In this document: in pieces, positions 8,208 to 17,727 of the stretch
Numbering within the stretch: the first letter of the stretch is position 1
Layout: every line of letters begins with the position of its first letter
Assembly (NCBI GenBank): GCA_947629235.1
Contig: CANRCX010000006.1
Span: 1 to 62,188 of the forward strand
Source of the DNA: an uncultured Bacilli bacterium
GTDB lineage: Bacteria; Bacillota_I; Bacilli_A; RF39; UBA660
Reading direction: 5' to 3'
DNA: 62,188 bases
Made by a program: the position numbers and the translations under genes
The notes under the pieces: model-generated
What the model saw: the letters and a program-made list of their open reading frames with translations, nothing else
Database searches by the model: none
Told to the model about the DNA's origin: nothing

Positions 8208-11024
8208 ATGAAAAAAGAAAAAAAAGATAATTTAACTAAAGAAGAAAAATTAAAACTCAAAGAAGAAAAAAAAGAAATGAAAAAAGAAAAGAAGAAGAAT
8301 AAACCAAGAAGAAAATTCAGATTCTTTTATTGGCTAATGGTATTAATAGTATTTTTTGCCCTACTTTGCTTTATTGGTGGCGTTGGATTTTGCTACTATA
8401 TTGTAAAAGGTGCTCCAGAGTTTAATGTAGATAAGCTATTTGAAAAAGAAGCATCAAGAATATTTGATTCTAAAGGTAATTTAATAGCAACTCTAGGAAC
8501 AGAGCAAAGACAAAAAGTTACTTATGATGAGTTACCACAAGTATTAATAGATGCAATAATTGCAACAGAAGATTCAAGATTCTTCCAACATAATGGATTT
8601 GATGCTCCAAGATTTTTAAAAGCATCTATTCAACAAGTATTAGGCCGTGGTGGTGGTGGAGCTTCAACTCTTACAATGCAACTTTCTAAACTAGCATTTA
8701 CTTCTGTTGAAAGTGAAGGTATTGAAGGTATAATAAGAAAATTTACTGATATATATATGTCTGTATTCAAAATGGAAAAGTACTTTACTAAAGAAGAAAT
8801 AATTGAATATTATGTAAATACTCCATGTTTAGGTGGTAATATTTATGGAGTTCAAGAAGCAAGTAAACATTATTTTGGTAAAGATGTAAAAGATTTAAAC
8901 TTAGTAGAAGCAGCTCAAATTGCTGGAATGTTCCAATCTCCTAATGGTTATAATCCTTACTATAATCCAAATGATGCTAACGATAGAAAAAATACAGTAC
9001 TTTATTTAATGAAAAGACATGGTTATATAACTGATACTGAATATAAAGCTGCTACATCTATTGAAATAAAAGATATGTTAAAAGAAAGCTCTGATACAGC
9101 GTCAAATCCATATCAAGGATTTATTGATACAGTTGTAGAAGAATTAAAGAATGATTATGGTAAAGAATTTAATCCTTACTCTGTTTCAATGGATGTATAT
9201 ACAACTATGAATAAAAGTAAACAAGATGCAATTAATAATTTTTATAAAACATATAAATTTAAAGATAAAAAAATAGAAGTTGGTATTGGTGTTGTAGATA
9301 ATAAAACTGGTGCTATATTAGCAGTTGGTGCTGGTAGAAATAAAAGTGCTGCTGGTACATTAAATGTAGCAACATTTGATAATCAAATTAAAAGAGCACC
9401 TGGTTCTACAATTAAACCTATATTAGATTATGGACCTGCTATTGAATATGAAAACTTAAGTACTTATGGACCATTTATTGATGAAAAAACACCATATGGT
9501 ACTGGTAATATGAGAAACTTTAATAGTTCTTATAAAGGATTCATGACAATGAGAGATTGCTTAAAGAATTCAATTAATACTTGTGCTCTTCAAGCATTTA
9601 GATTAACTACAGCAGATCAAAAAATAGAATTTGCAGGTAAGTTAGGAATAGAATTTAAAGATGGACTTAATGATGCTTATTCAATAGGTGCATTTAATGG
9701 TGTATCTCCAGTACAATTAGCTGCTGCTTATGCTGCATTTGGTAATGGTGGTACTTATCATACTCCACACTCTTATACAAAAGTTGTTCTAAGAGAAACT
9801 GATGAAGAATATGAAAAAGAAATTGAAAGTGTAAAAGCTATGAGTCCACAAACAGCTTATATAATTACAACAATTTTAACATCAGCTACATCTGGATCTG
9901 TAAAAGTATCTGGAACTCAAGTAGCTACTAAAACAGGAACTACATCATATGATACAACTGAACTTAAAAAATATGGACTTACAAGTTCTGTAATACCAGA
10001 TTCATGGACTAGTAGTTATACTCCTGATTATGCAATGGCCATTTGGTATGGTTATACTGAAGGTCTTACTAAAGATAATGTTAAAAATAAATATTATTTA
10101 AAAAATGCACATGCAACTAGTGAAAGAATTAAAATACAAGCTGCACTTGCTAAAGTTATTTATGAAAAGAATTCTAAATTTAAAAGTCCAGGTGGAATTA
10201 CTTCATCAAAAGTAGAACTTGAAACTATCCCACCACAATTACCAAGTGCATATACACCAAGTAAATTAGTTGGTACATTTATGTTTAAAGGTAATACTGC
10301 TCCTACTGAAGTATCAAATAGATTTGATAAATTAAAAGATCCAAGTGCTGTTCAATATAATTTAGTTGATAAAACACTTAACCTATCTTGGACATCTCCT
10401 GGAATTCCAGATGCAGTAAATATTGATTATTTAACTGAATACTTTAAAAATGGTTATTCAATTTGGGCAGATGATTACTTAAAGAAAAGACTTTCATATA
10501 ATAGTTCAAATATTGGAGAATTTGGATTTGATATTTATTTAACACAAGGAGAAAATTCAACTTATGTTGGTTGGACAAATGAAAACAGCTATACAATTGA
10601 TACAAGTAAATATGTTGGAATTTATGATGGTGTTATAGTTAAGAGTGCTTACTCTAAATTTAAGAGTAATGCTAGTGATGGATATAAAGTTGTATTTAGC
10701 TTTGGTGAAGAAGTAATTGATACAAATAACATTAATGTTACAATGAATGGATTAACTGCTGCATTTAAAGTAAATGATCCATTTACAGAATTAAATACAA
10801 ATAATATTGAAACAATAACTTATAATGGTAGTGATATTAAAGCTAGTATAAGTAATTTATCAGTCAATATATCATCTATCGTTAAAGATGGAAGTACTGA
10901 TGTTATTACTAAAGATAATTTAACTTCAGTAGCTGGTACATATAAAATAACATATACAGTAACATTTAATTATAAAACAACTAGTGTTAGTAAAACATTT
11001 ACTCAAACAATTGCTGTATCATAA
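8208..11024 (+). CDS. ponA: Class A penicillin-binding protein (PBP1A type)
   Basis: Bifunctional peptidoglycan glycosyltransferase and transpeptidase. Residues 1-38 are a highly charged Lys/Glu cytoplasmic tail and one membrane helix follows at about 40-66. The GT51 domain carries ATEDSRFF with the catalytic Glu near residue 121. The transpeptidase has S400-T-I-K403, SIN near 460 and KTG at 575-577. After about residue 690 there is a long extracellular tail with beta-sandwich-like segments, probably two Ig/FN3-type modules, and no PASTA repeats. The total of 938 residues is long but within range. AAGGAG precedes the ATG. It is co-transcribed with recU and closed by a terminator. Confidence 0.96.
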   Translation: MKKEKKDNLTKEEKLKLKEEKKEMKKEKKKNKPRRKFRFFYWLMVLIVFFALLCFIGGVGFCYYIVKGAPEFNVDKLFEKEASRIFDSKGNLIATLGTEQRQKVTYDELPQVLIDAIIATEDSRFFQHNGFDAPRFLKASIQQVLGRGGGGASTLTMQLSKLAFTSVESEGIEGIIRKFTDIYMSVFKMEKYFTKEEIIEYYVNTPCLGGNIYGVQEASKHYFGKDVKDLNLVEAAQIAGMFQSPNGYNPYYNPNDANDRKNTVLYLMKRHGYITDTEYKAATSIEIKDMLKESSDTASNPYQGFIDTVVEELKNDYGKEFNPYSVSMDVYTTMNKSKQDAINNFYKTYKFKDKKIEVGIGVVDNKTGAILAVGAGRNKSAAGTLNVATFDNQIKRAPGSTIKPILDYGPAIEYENLSTYGPFIDEKTPYGTGNMRNFNSSYKGFMTMRDCLKNSINTCALQAFRLTTADQKIEFAGKLGIEFKDGLNDAYSIGAFNGVSPVQLAAAYAAFGNGGTYHTPHSYTKVVLRETDEEYEKEIESVKAMSPQTAYIITTILTSATSGSVKVSGTQVATKTGTTSYDTTELKKYGLTSSVIPDSWTSSYTPDYAMAIWYGYTEGLTKDNVKNKYYLKNAHATSERIKIQAALAKVIYEKNSKFKSPGGITSSKVELETIPPQLPSAYTPSKLVGTFMFKGNTAPTEVSNRFDKLKDPSAVQYNLVDKTLNLSWTSPGIPDAVNIDYLTEYFKNGYSIWADDYLKKRLSYNSSNIGEFGFDIYLTQGENSTYVGWTNENSYTIDTSKYVGIYDGVIVKSAYSKFKSNASDGYKVVFSFGEEVIDTNNINVTMNGLTAAFKVNDPFTELNTNNIETITYNGSDIKASISNLSVNISSIVKDGSTDVITKDNLTSVAGTYKITYTVTFNYKTTSVSKTFTQTIAVS

Positions 11025-11030
11025 AAAATT

Positions 11031-11064
11031 AAAACCATTTCAATTTAAATTGAGATGGTTTTTA
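11031..11064 (+). terminator. Terminator of recU-pbp1A
   Basis: A 15-bp stem (AAACCATTTCAATTT / AAATTGAGATGGTTT, one G-T pair) followed by Ts, just after the PBP stop. Confidence 0.9.
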
Positions 11065-11069
11065 AGTCT

Positions 11070-11101
11070 AAAAAAATAAAATGGTTAATCCATTTTATTT
11101 A
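11070..11101 (-). terminator. Terminator of the ATP-grasp-alr unit
   Basis: Minus strand AAATAAAATGG / CCATTTTATTT stem with an ATTAA loop and a T-run. It overlaps the alr stop codon. Confidence 0.85.
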
Positions 11102-12153
11102 ATATATTCTTTTTTCATATTATCATCTATTACACAAGTAACTTCACTTGGTGCTTCATTATAAATATCACTTAAATATTCAGATATTCTCATTACATCT
11201 TTTGAATCTTTTATTAAATAAACAGTATCAAATAATTTAACATTTTCATCGATTTTAATAAATGTATTACACATACAAATATTACCTACTATTTTATACT
11301 TTTTATCTTTTATATATACGTATCTTCCTTTATTTGGTTTTAATAATCCATCAGCATATCCAATAGGAATAATACCAATTAATTCATTATCTTTTTCTGC
11401 GGTGTATGCTCCATCATATCCAAGAGTATCACCTTTTCTTAATTTTCTTATTCTTATAATATGACTTTTTAAACTAATAGCAGATTCAAATCTATCATCT
11501 AAAGTAAATCCATATAATAAATCCCCTATTCTAATACCATTAGTATATTTAAACTTATCATATAATAGTAAAGATTCACTATTCATAATATGTACCATTG
11601 GAAATTCATAATTTAATTTACTATATATATAATTAAATGCATCTATTTGTGATTCAACTAATTTTTTATTAGCTGCATAATATATATGAGTATATATACC
11701 TTCTACTTTAATACCATTTGATGAAGAATAATTAATTATTTCTTTTATTTCATTTATATCACTACTACCAAATCTATTCATACCAGTATTTACTTTAATA
11801 TGTATTTTTAATTTACGAGTGATTTTAATAGCTTTTAAATAATTAATATCATCTATAGTAATAGAAATATTATTTCTAATACATTTATTTATATCTTCTG
11901 GAAAAACTGGTGTTAAAATTAATATTCCTTTTTTAGTATATTTTCTTACTATCATTGCTTCTTCAATATTAGCAACAGCAAAATAATTTATACCAGCATT
12001 TTCCATAGTCTTAATTACTTTATCATATCCACAACCATATGCATTTGCTTTTACTACACCAATATAATATTTATAATCATAATTTTTTATAATTTCTTTT
12101 ACATTATGAGAAATACCACTTAAATTTATTTCTAAAGTATTACCACTTAACAT
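11095..12153 (-). CDS. alr: Alanine racemase
   Basis: PLP enzyme that makes D-alanine for peptidoglycan. The PLP-lysine motif VVKANAYGCG lies near residue 32. The NTGMNRFG, IRIGDLLYG and GYADG motifs of the TIM-barrel and C-terminal beta domain are present. Length is 352 residues from the ATG at 12153; a TTG two codons earlier is also possible because the ribosome site is weak. It overlaps the end of the upstream ATP-grasp gene by 14 bases, so the two are likely translationally coupled. Confidence 0.95.
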   Translation of the reverse strand: MLSGNTLEINLSGISHNVKEIIKNYDYKYYIGVVKANAYGCGYDKVIKTMENAGINYFAVANIEEAMIVRKYTKKGILILTPVFPEDINKCIRNNISITIDDINYLKAIKITRKLKIHIKVNTGMNRFGSSDINEIKEIINYSSSNGIKVEGIYTHIYYAANKKLVESQIDAFNYIYSKLNYEFPMVHIMNSESLLLYDKFKYTNGIRIGDLLYGFTLDDRFESAISLKSHIIRIRKLRKGDTLGYDGAYTAEKDNELIGIIPIGYADGLLKPNKGRYVYIKDKKYKIVGNICMCNTFIKIDENVKLFDTVYLIKDSKDVMRISEYLSDIYNEAPSEVTCVIDDNMKKEYIK

Positions 12154-13156
12154 TTTCAATCTCGCTTCCTAGTATATCTTTAATTTGTTCTAAATAATTC
12201 ATTTTTTCATCTTCATCATGCATTAAATAATATTGATAGTTAGTGTAACATGGATATGGATTTACTTCTATAATTTCAGGTCCATCTTTAGTAATAGCTA
12301 TATCCCATCCAATAAATCTTATATTAGGTACTTCAAGAGCAGCTCTTTCACATAATTCGATTGATTCTTTCATAAATGGTATTTTAATACCTTCAAATTT
12401 AAATCCTGTAACAGGATGAGTTTCAAATACATTTAAATCATCATCAACCATTTTAGATATTAAATTTCCTTTATCATCAAGTCTTCCTTGAATATCATGA
12501 GAACTAATAGTATCAGTAAGTCCATCATTTATACGAAGAATACGTTCAAATATAGTTACTTTTCCATCATTTAATATTGTAACTATTCTTATATTATTAA
12601 CAGCAAATTTATTTATTTTATCAAGTTCTTTATGTTGAATAATTTTTTCTTCAATTAAGAATTGTCTTTTTTCTATTAAATCTTTATATAATTTTTCATA
12701 ATCATCAATATTTTCAGCTTCTATTTTTTTAACTCCATCTCCACCAAAACCATCAACTAATTTAGCAAATACTACTTCTTTTTCTTTTACAAATCTTTTA
12801 AATTCACTAAGAGAAGTAACTCTTAAATCAATATAGTCTCTTTTAATATAATTATGAAAAATTTTATTACAAACTATTTTATCATCCATAGTAACTCTAT
12901 ATTTAATAGGATTTAAATATGCAAGTAATGCTCGATAGTTTTCACCATTTAACATTTTAGTTCTATCTGTATCATTTAAATTAGCATAATTACCTTTCAT
13001 ATAGTCAACATAACCAAGCTTATATTTAAAAACACATTTTAAATAATCCATTTTAATAGAAAGCCTACTTCTATTATTTAATGATGCCTCCCTATTTAAT
13101 ACTTCATTCATTCTTTTAAATTGAATACTTTTAATTCTATTAATAATATATGACAT
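12140..13156 (-). CDS. ATP-grasp ligase-like protein, sugar-transfer-associated type
   Basis: The 338-residue product has the ATP-grasp layout: FAKLVDGFGGDGVKK (Gly-rich loop and Lys), FLIEEKI (nucleotide-binding Glu), NNIRIVTI, and FIGWDIAITKDGPEIIEVNPYP (metal-binding Glu/Asn). It resembles the sugar-transfer-associated ATP-grasp family often found with capsule or cell-wall genes; the true substrate is unknown. The ATG at 13156 has GAGGTG 6 bases upstream, which rules out the 17-residue longer start. Overlap with alandine racemase (alr) downstream hints that D-alanine or another amino acid might be a substrate, but that is inference. Confidence 0.8.
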   Translation of the reverse strand: MSYIINRIKSIQFKRMNEVLNREASLNNRSRLSIKMDYLKCVFKYKLGYVDYMKGNYANLNDTDRTKMLNGENYRALLAYLNPIKYRVTMDDKIVCNKIFHNYIKRDYIDLRVTSLSEFKRFVKEKEVVFAKLVDGFGGDGVKKIEAENIDDYEKLYKDLIEKRQFLIEEKIIQHKELDKINKFAVNNIRIVTILNDGKVTIFERILRINDGLTDTISSHDIQGRLDDKGNLISKMVDDDLNVFETHPVTGFKFEGIKIPFMKESIELCERAALEVPNIRFIGWDIAITKDGPEIIEVNPYPCYTNYQYYLMHDEDEKMNYLEQIKDILGSEIENVKW

Positions 13157-13202
13157 ATATTTCACCTCTATAATTATTCTAACACATTTTTTTATATTTA
13201 AA

Positions 13203-13238
13203 AACAAAATAGAAATAATATTTACATTATCTCTATTT
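13203..13238 (-). terminator. Terminator of the long AAA+ gene
   Basis: Minus strand imperfect stem AAAATAGAGATAAT / ATTATTTCTATTTT, followed by GTTTTT. It overlaps the stop at 13233. Confidence 0.7.
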
Positions 13239-16073
13239 TAAATAATCATTAATATTTAATATTAAACATTTTTTACTATTATCAGTTTTTTCTTTTATAT
13301 TTTTAAGTCTATTTATTGCACTCTTAATTGTTGAATCATATAACCATTTTGTATCTTCAAAACTTGATATAAAATTATCTTTACTTATAAACTTACTATT
13401 TTCTATCTTAGCATATGCATATGCTTTATCTATTAGTTTTATTGATAAGTCTGGATTACATAATTTATCATTATATGGTTTTAATTTGCTTGTTGACTCT
13501 ACTATTACTTTTATTACTTCTTCTCTTTCTTCTTCTGTTTCAAAATATATATTATTTTTATTACTGAAGTCTTCTATTACTTTTTCTACTATTTGATATA
13601 GTACTACTTTTGTTGGTTCTTCTACTTCTATTTTATCAAATCTTCTTTTTAAGGCATCATTTGAAAAGTGTTCAAGATATTCTTCTTTTGTTGTTGTTCC
13701 GATTATTCTTCCATTATCTCTGCTTATATATCTTTTTATTATATCTGCCATATCTGTTTCTTTTTTCTCTCCACTTCCTGTTCCATACATTTCATGTATT
13801 TCATCTATAAATAATAAGATATTATATTTTTTACATATATCTAATAATTCTTTCATATTTTGTTCAAACATTCCTACATATTTACATCCTGATACTACTT
13901 CACTTGGTGATACTTCTAATATTAATTGATTCTTTAGAAAATCTGGTACATCTCCATTTTGTATTCTATATGATAGTTCATCTACTAATGCTGTTTTTCC
14001 TACACCTGATTCTCCTACGATTATTGGACATGTTTTATCTTGTGCTAGTGTTATTATTAAACTCTTTAATTCTTTTTCTCTTCCTATTGTTGGTGTTTCT
14101 TTATATTCTTTTATATTTAATAGTCTTCCATATTTCTCTATCTTTTTTATATCACTTTCTCTTATATTTAATTTATTTTTTTGTGCTACTGGTAATAAAG
14201 ATACTTCTTTTTTAGGATCTGAGTTTATATATCTTTTTTCCAACTCATATAAAGTCATTTCTTGTTCATTTTTAGATATTTTATTAAATCTAGATATAAA
14301 AGATATAACTATATGTTTACAATAAGATGAATTTAAAAAATCATTAAAATCTTTATCATTAGAACCATATTTAATATAAAAATGTAATATTAATAAATCA
14401 AATAATTTTTGATTATCTTTATATAAATTAATTAATGATTCTTTTTTTATATCTTTAAATTTAATATCATTAGATTCTTTTATTATTGATACTATTGCTT
14501 GATATGTTTTTAAATAATCTAAATTATAATAAAATAAATTAGATATTATTTCACCATCATTCATATCTTTAAAATACTCTTTTATTTTTTCATAATTTTG
14601 TTTACTATTATCAGTAATGTTACTATAAAACTCTTTTATATTAAAATTATTATTTTCTTTTGTATCTACATCCCAATCTAATAATTTTAAACATTCATTT
14701 GCTGCTTGTTCTTTCAATTTTTCTAATAATAATTTATTACTATTATTAATTATATCTAAAGATGATACAAATGAATTATCATTCTTTATATAAGGAAATT
14801 TCTTACTAAATATATTTACTAATTTATATTTATCAAATTCATAACCAAAGAAATTATATACTTTTAAATTAAGTAATATTAAAAATATAAATGTATATAC
14901 ATAATCATTTTCAACTAAACAATCTAATACATAATATGGATCTATTTTTATATTTTTTGATTCACAACAATATAATAATGTTGATATTGCATAATACATA
15001 TTTGCTTTTTGTGATTTAACTTTTAATAATTTATAAAGTAAATCATTATAACTTAATTTATATTTATTCATAAGATTATTTAATATTGCTATATTATTTT
15101 TAGTATTATTAGTTAATTTATTTAAAACATCATTAATATCATTATTTAGATCATCTTTATCTTCATTATTTAAACCATTTATAAAGTCTTTTTCTAATGT
15201 TATTAATAATTCATTCTTTTCTTCTTCTGTTTTATTTTTATAAATATTATATAAACTATTAAATAGATATTCTCCCCTAGGATTTAATTTTTCACTTATT
15301 TGATTACTTATAATACCATTATTTAATAAATGGAATATTAATAATTTATCTAATTTATCATTTTTAAGATTATTTATATAATTTAAATATATTGCAATAT
15401 TTAATGGATTGAATGTAGTAGAATTATTAATTAAACTTTTTATTGCTAAATATGATTTTACTTCATCTATTCCTTCATTTTGTAATAATTTAGATATTAT
15501 TACATCATCTGTTTGATTATTATATGGAAAATATTTTTTAAACTCTTCTCTTAATATATCAGTATCTACTAATTTATTATTTAAGAATTTTTGTAACATT
15601 ATATTTAAATAATATGTTTCAGATTTTTGTAAATCAAATTCAAAAGATAAACCAAAATATTCATCTTCCATTTCAGATAAATTTTTATTATTAATACTAT
15701 CATTTGCTTTAGATATTAATTGAGTTAAATTATCAGTTAAACCATAATTAATAAATGAATTAAAGACTATTTTATTAAAATCAATTTCATTATTACTAAT
15801 ATTAGCAATAAATAATTTTAAAAAATTCATATCATAATTTTCTATTATATTTTTTGATATATTATATATTGAAGATGTTATATAATAAGGATCTTTATCT
15901 ATATCTTTTATTAAAGTTTTAATTGCTAAATAACATTTTTTAGTATTATATTTATGTTTAGTAATTTCTTCTATTATTTCAAGTGATGTTTTATTTTTAA
16001 AATAATCTTTTAATATCTTTTCATTTTCATCTTCATATATATCTAATTTATCTAAAATGTCTTCTATTTTCAT
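13233..16073 (-). CDS. Clp-type single AAA+ ATPase with four ~160-residue helical repeats
   Basis: 946 residues. The C-terminal third (about 638-930) is a ClpA/ClpB D1-like AAA+ module: Walker A GESGVGKT 687-694, Walker B LLFIDE 753-758, sensor-1 GTTT near 792-795 and an arginine pair 810-811. It lacks a second AAA+ domain, and no IGF/LGF ClpP-binding loop was identified. The N-terminal ~620 residues hold four copies of an undescribed helical repeat with a core (K/S/M/T)Y(L/Y/Q)AI.(S/T)L(I/L), beginning near residues 47, 207, 359 and 523. Each is preceded by a YF...II..L helix. It is probably a remodelling ATPase with a substrate- or partner-binding repeat arm. The 3' 873 bp are almost identical to the next gene. 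Confidence 0.75.
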   Translation of the reverse strand: MKIEDILDKLDIYEDENEKILKDYFKNKTSLEIIEEITKHKYNTKKCYLAIKTLIKDIDKDPYYITSSIYNISKNIIENYDMNFLKLFIANISNNEIDFNKIVFNSFINYGLTDNLTQLISKANDSINNKNLSEMEDEYFGLSFEFDLQKSETYYLNIMLQKFLNNKLVDTDILREEFKKYFPYNNQTDDVIISKLLQNEGIDEVKSYLAIKSLINNSTTFNPLNIAIYLNYINNLKNDKLDKLLIFHLLNNGIISNQISEKLNPRGEYLFNSLYNIYKNKTEEEKNELLITLEKDFINGLNNEDKDDLNNDINDVLNKLTNNTKNNIAILNNLMNKYKLSYNDLLYKLLKVKSQKANMYYAISTLLYCCESKNIKIDPYYVLDCLVENDYVYTFIFLILLNLKVYNFFGYEFDKYKLVNIFSKKFPYIKNDNSFVSSLDIINNSNKLLLEKLKEQAANECLKLLDWDVDTKENNNFNIKEFYSNITDNSKQNYEKIKEYFKDMNDGEIISNLFYYNLDYLKTYQAIVSIIKESNDIKFKDIKKESLINLYKDNQKLFDLLILHFYIKYGSNDKDFNDFLNSSYCKHIVISFISRFNKISKNEQEMTLYELEKRYINSDPKKEVSLLPVAQKNKLNIRESDIKKIEKYGRLLNIKEYKETPTIGREKELKSLIITLAQDKTCPIIVGESGVGKTALVDELSYRIQNGDVPDFLKNQLILEVSPSEVVSGCKYVGMFEQNMKELLDICKKYNILLFIDEIHEMYGTGSGEKKETDMADIIKRYISRDNGRIIGTTTKEEYLEHFSNDALKRRFDKIEVEEPTKVVLYQIVEKVIEDFSNKNNIYFETEEEREEVIKVIVESTSKLKPYNDKLCNPDLSIKLIDKAYAYAKIENSKFISKDNFISSFEDTKWLYDSTIKSAINRLKNIKEKTDNSKKCLILNINDYLK
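13294..14166 (-). repeat. 873-bp direct repeat, copy A (AAA+ module)
   Basis: Identical to 16214-17086 at all but one position by reading: T at 14112 versus C at 17032, giving Ile versus Met. It begins in the last coding part of the gene and ends just upstream of the AAA+ domain, at the IRESD segment. Both flanks diverge abruptly. Confidence 0.97.
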
Positions 16074-16135
16074 AAGTTTAATTCTCCTTGATTTAATATG
16101 TATAATATCATATATGAATTATTAAATCAATTAAA

Positions 16136-16160
16136 AAGAAATAAAAGAATTTCTATTTTA
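16136..16160 (-). terminator. Terminator of the short AAA+ gene
   Basis: AGAAAT / ATTTCT stem plus TTTTT on the minus strand, overlapping the stop at 16153. It is short, so it may be leaky into the longer paralog downstream. Confidence 0.55.
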
Positions 16161-17592
16161 AATAATTATTAAAATCTAATATTAAACATTTTTGTTCTTT
16201 TATTTCATTTGAATTTATATTTTTAAGTCTATTTATTGCACTCTTAATTGTTGAATCATATAACCATTTTGTATCTTCAAAACTTGATATAAAATTATCT
16301 TTACTTATAAACTTACTATTTTCTATCTTAGCATATGCATATGCTTTATCTATTAGTTTTATTGATAAGTCTGGATTACATAATTTATCATTATATGGTT
16401 TTAATTTGCTTGTTGACTCTACTATTACTTTTATTACTTCTTCTCTTTCTTCTTCTGTTTCAAAATATATATTATTTTTATTACTGAAGTCTTCTATTAC
16501 TTTTTCTACTATTTGATATAGTACTACTTTTGTTGGTTCTTCTACTTCTATTTTATCAAATCTTCTTTTTAAGGCATCATTTGAAAAGTGTTCAAGATAT
16601 TCTTCTTTTGTTGTTGTTCCGATTATTCTTCCATTATCTCTGCTTATATATCTTTTTATTATATCTGCCATATCTGTTTCTTTTTTCTCTCCACTTCCTG
16701 TTCCATACATTTCATGTATTTCATCTATAAATAATAAGATATTATATTTTTTACATATATCTAATAATTCTTTCATATTTTGTTCAAACATTCCTACATA
16801 TTTACATCCTGATACTACTTCACTTGGTGATACTTCTAATATTAATTGATTCTTTAGAAAATCTGGTACATCTCCATTTTGTATTCTATATGATAGTTCA
16901 TCTACTAATGCTGTTTTTCCTACACCTGATTCTCCTACGATTATTGGACATGTTTTATCTTGTGCTAGTGTTATTATTAAACTCTTTAATTCTTTTTCTC
17001 TTCCTATTGTTGGTGTTTCTTTATATTCTTTCATATTTAATAGTCTTCCATATTTCTCTATCTTTTTTATATCACTTTCTCTTATAAAATTATTATCTTC
17101 TTCAACTATTTCTTCAAAAGATTGTGGTTCAATTTCTTTTTCCATTCTTTTTCCATATATTACATAATAATTAAATCTTTCCATAGCATTTTGTAATCTT
17201 TTTGAACTTTTTTTATCTATTGTTTCATTAACTTTTTCATAATTAATTAAAGATTGTTCAAAATTACAACCTTTTCTATATAAATCAATCATTAATTCTT
17301 CTAAAAAATCTTCACTATAGTTAGTATTTATATTACTAAGAGCATCTTTTAATATAAAATTCTTAGCATCTATTCTACTCGTTGATAATAAACTATCTAT
17401 AGCTATATAACAACACTCTTCATTAAAATAATTAGTTAATAAATATGCTATTATTACTTCATTATCTTTTAATGCTTTTCTATTAAATGGAGTATTAACT
17501 TTTTTAAATCCTTTTTTTAATTTATCTGCATTTGAAAATACATCAAATTTATTCATAGAATATATTACATCAATAAAACTACTATCATTCAT
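16153..17592 (-). CDS. Clp-type single AAA+ ATPase, paralog with one N-terminal repeat
   Basis: 479 residues. The AAA+ module (about 171-462) equals that of the downstream gene except for one Met/Ile change, with Walker A at 220-227. The N-terminal ~165 residues are different in sequence but contain one unit of the same helical repeat, with YIAIDSLL near 62-69 preceded by EVIIAYLL. A short Glu-rich linker joins the two parts. The ATG at 17592 has GGAG 6 bases upstream. It lies 79 bases upstream of the longer paralog in the same direction, so both could be transcribed together. Function unknown; probably a client-specific partner of the long form or a product of module shuffling. Confidence 0.75.
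   Translation of the reverse strand: MNDSSFIDVIYSMNKFDVFSNADKLKKGFKKVNTPFNRKALKDNEVIIAYLLTNYFNEECCYIAIDSLLSTSRIDAKNFILKDALSNINTNYSEDFLEELMIDLYRKGCNFEQSLINYEKVNETIDKKSSKRLQNAMERFNYYVIYGKRMEKEIEPQSFEEIVEEDNNFIRESDIKKIEKYGRLLNMKEYKETPTIGREKELKSLIITLAQDKTCPIIVGESGVGKTALVDELSYRIQNGDVPDFLKNQLILEVSPSEVVSGCKYVGMFEQNMKELLDICKKYNILLFIDEIHEMYGTGSGEKKETDMADIIKRYISRDNGRIIGTTTKEEYLEHFSNDALKRRFDKIEVEEPTKVVLYQIVEKVIEDFSNKNNIYFETEEEREEVIKVIVESTSKLKPYNDKLCNPDLSIKLIDKAYAYAKIENSKFISKDNFISSFEDTKWLYDSTIKSAINRLKNINSNEIKEQKCLILDFNNYLK
16214..17086 (-). repeat. 873-bp direct repeat, copy B (AAA+ module)
   Basis: Second copy of the segment at 13294-14166, offset 2,920 bases. One mismatch in 873 positions, including third codon positions, points to a very recent duplication or gene conversion. 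Confidence 0.97.
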
Positions 17593-17682
17593 TATAATCT
17601 CCAACTCCTTTTTAAATGTGTGCTATATTATATCATTTTATTTAAAAAAAATCAATTTATAAAGTAAAACTTTTAACAATAA

Positions 17683-17727
17683 AAAAATAATGAATTAATT
17701 TTTATTTATTTAATCATTATTTTTTTA
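17683..17727 (-). terminator. Terminator of the 177-residue gene
   Basis: Minus strand AAAAAATAATGA / TCATTATTTTTTT arms enclosing an A/T loop, overlapping the stop at 17717. Confidence 0.6.

Noticed and set aside
13610..17087. Plus-strand Leu/Phe-rich frames opposite the AAA+ genes
   Set aside because: Antisense shadows in A+T-rich coding DNA. Identical in both copies because of the duplication, with no ribosome site.
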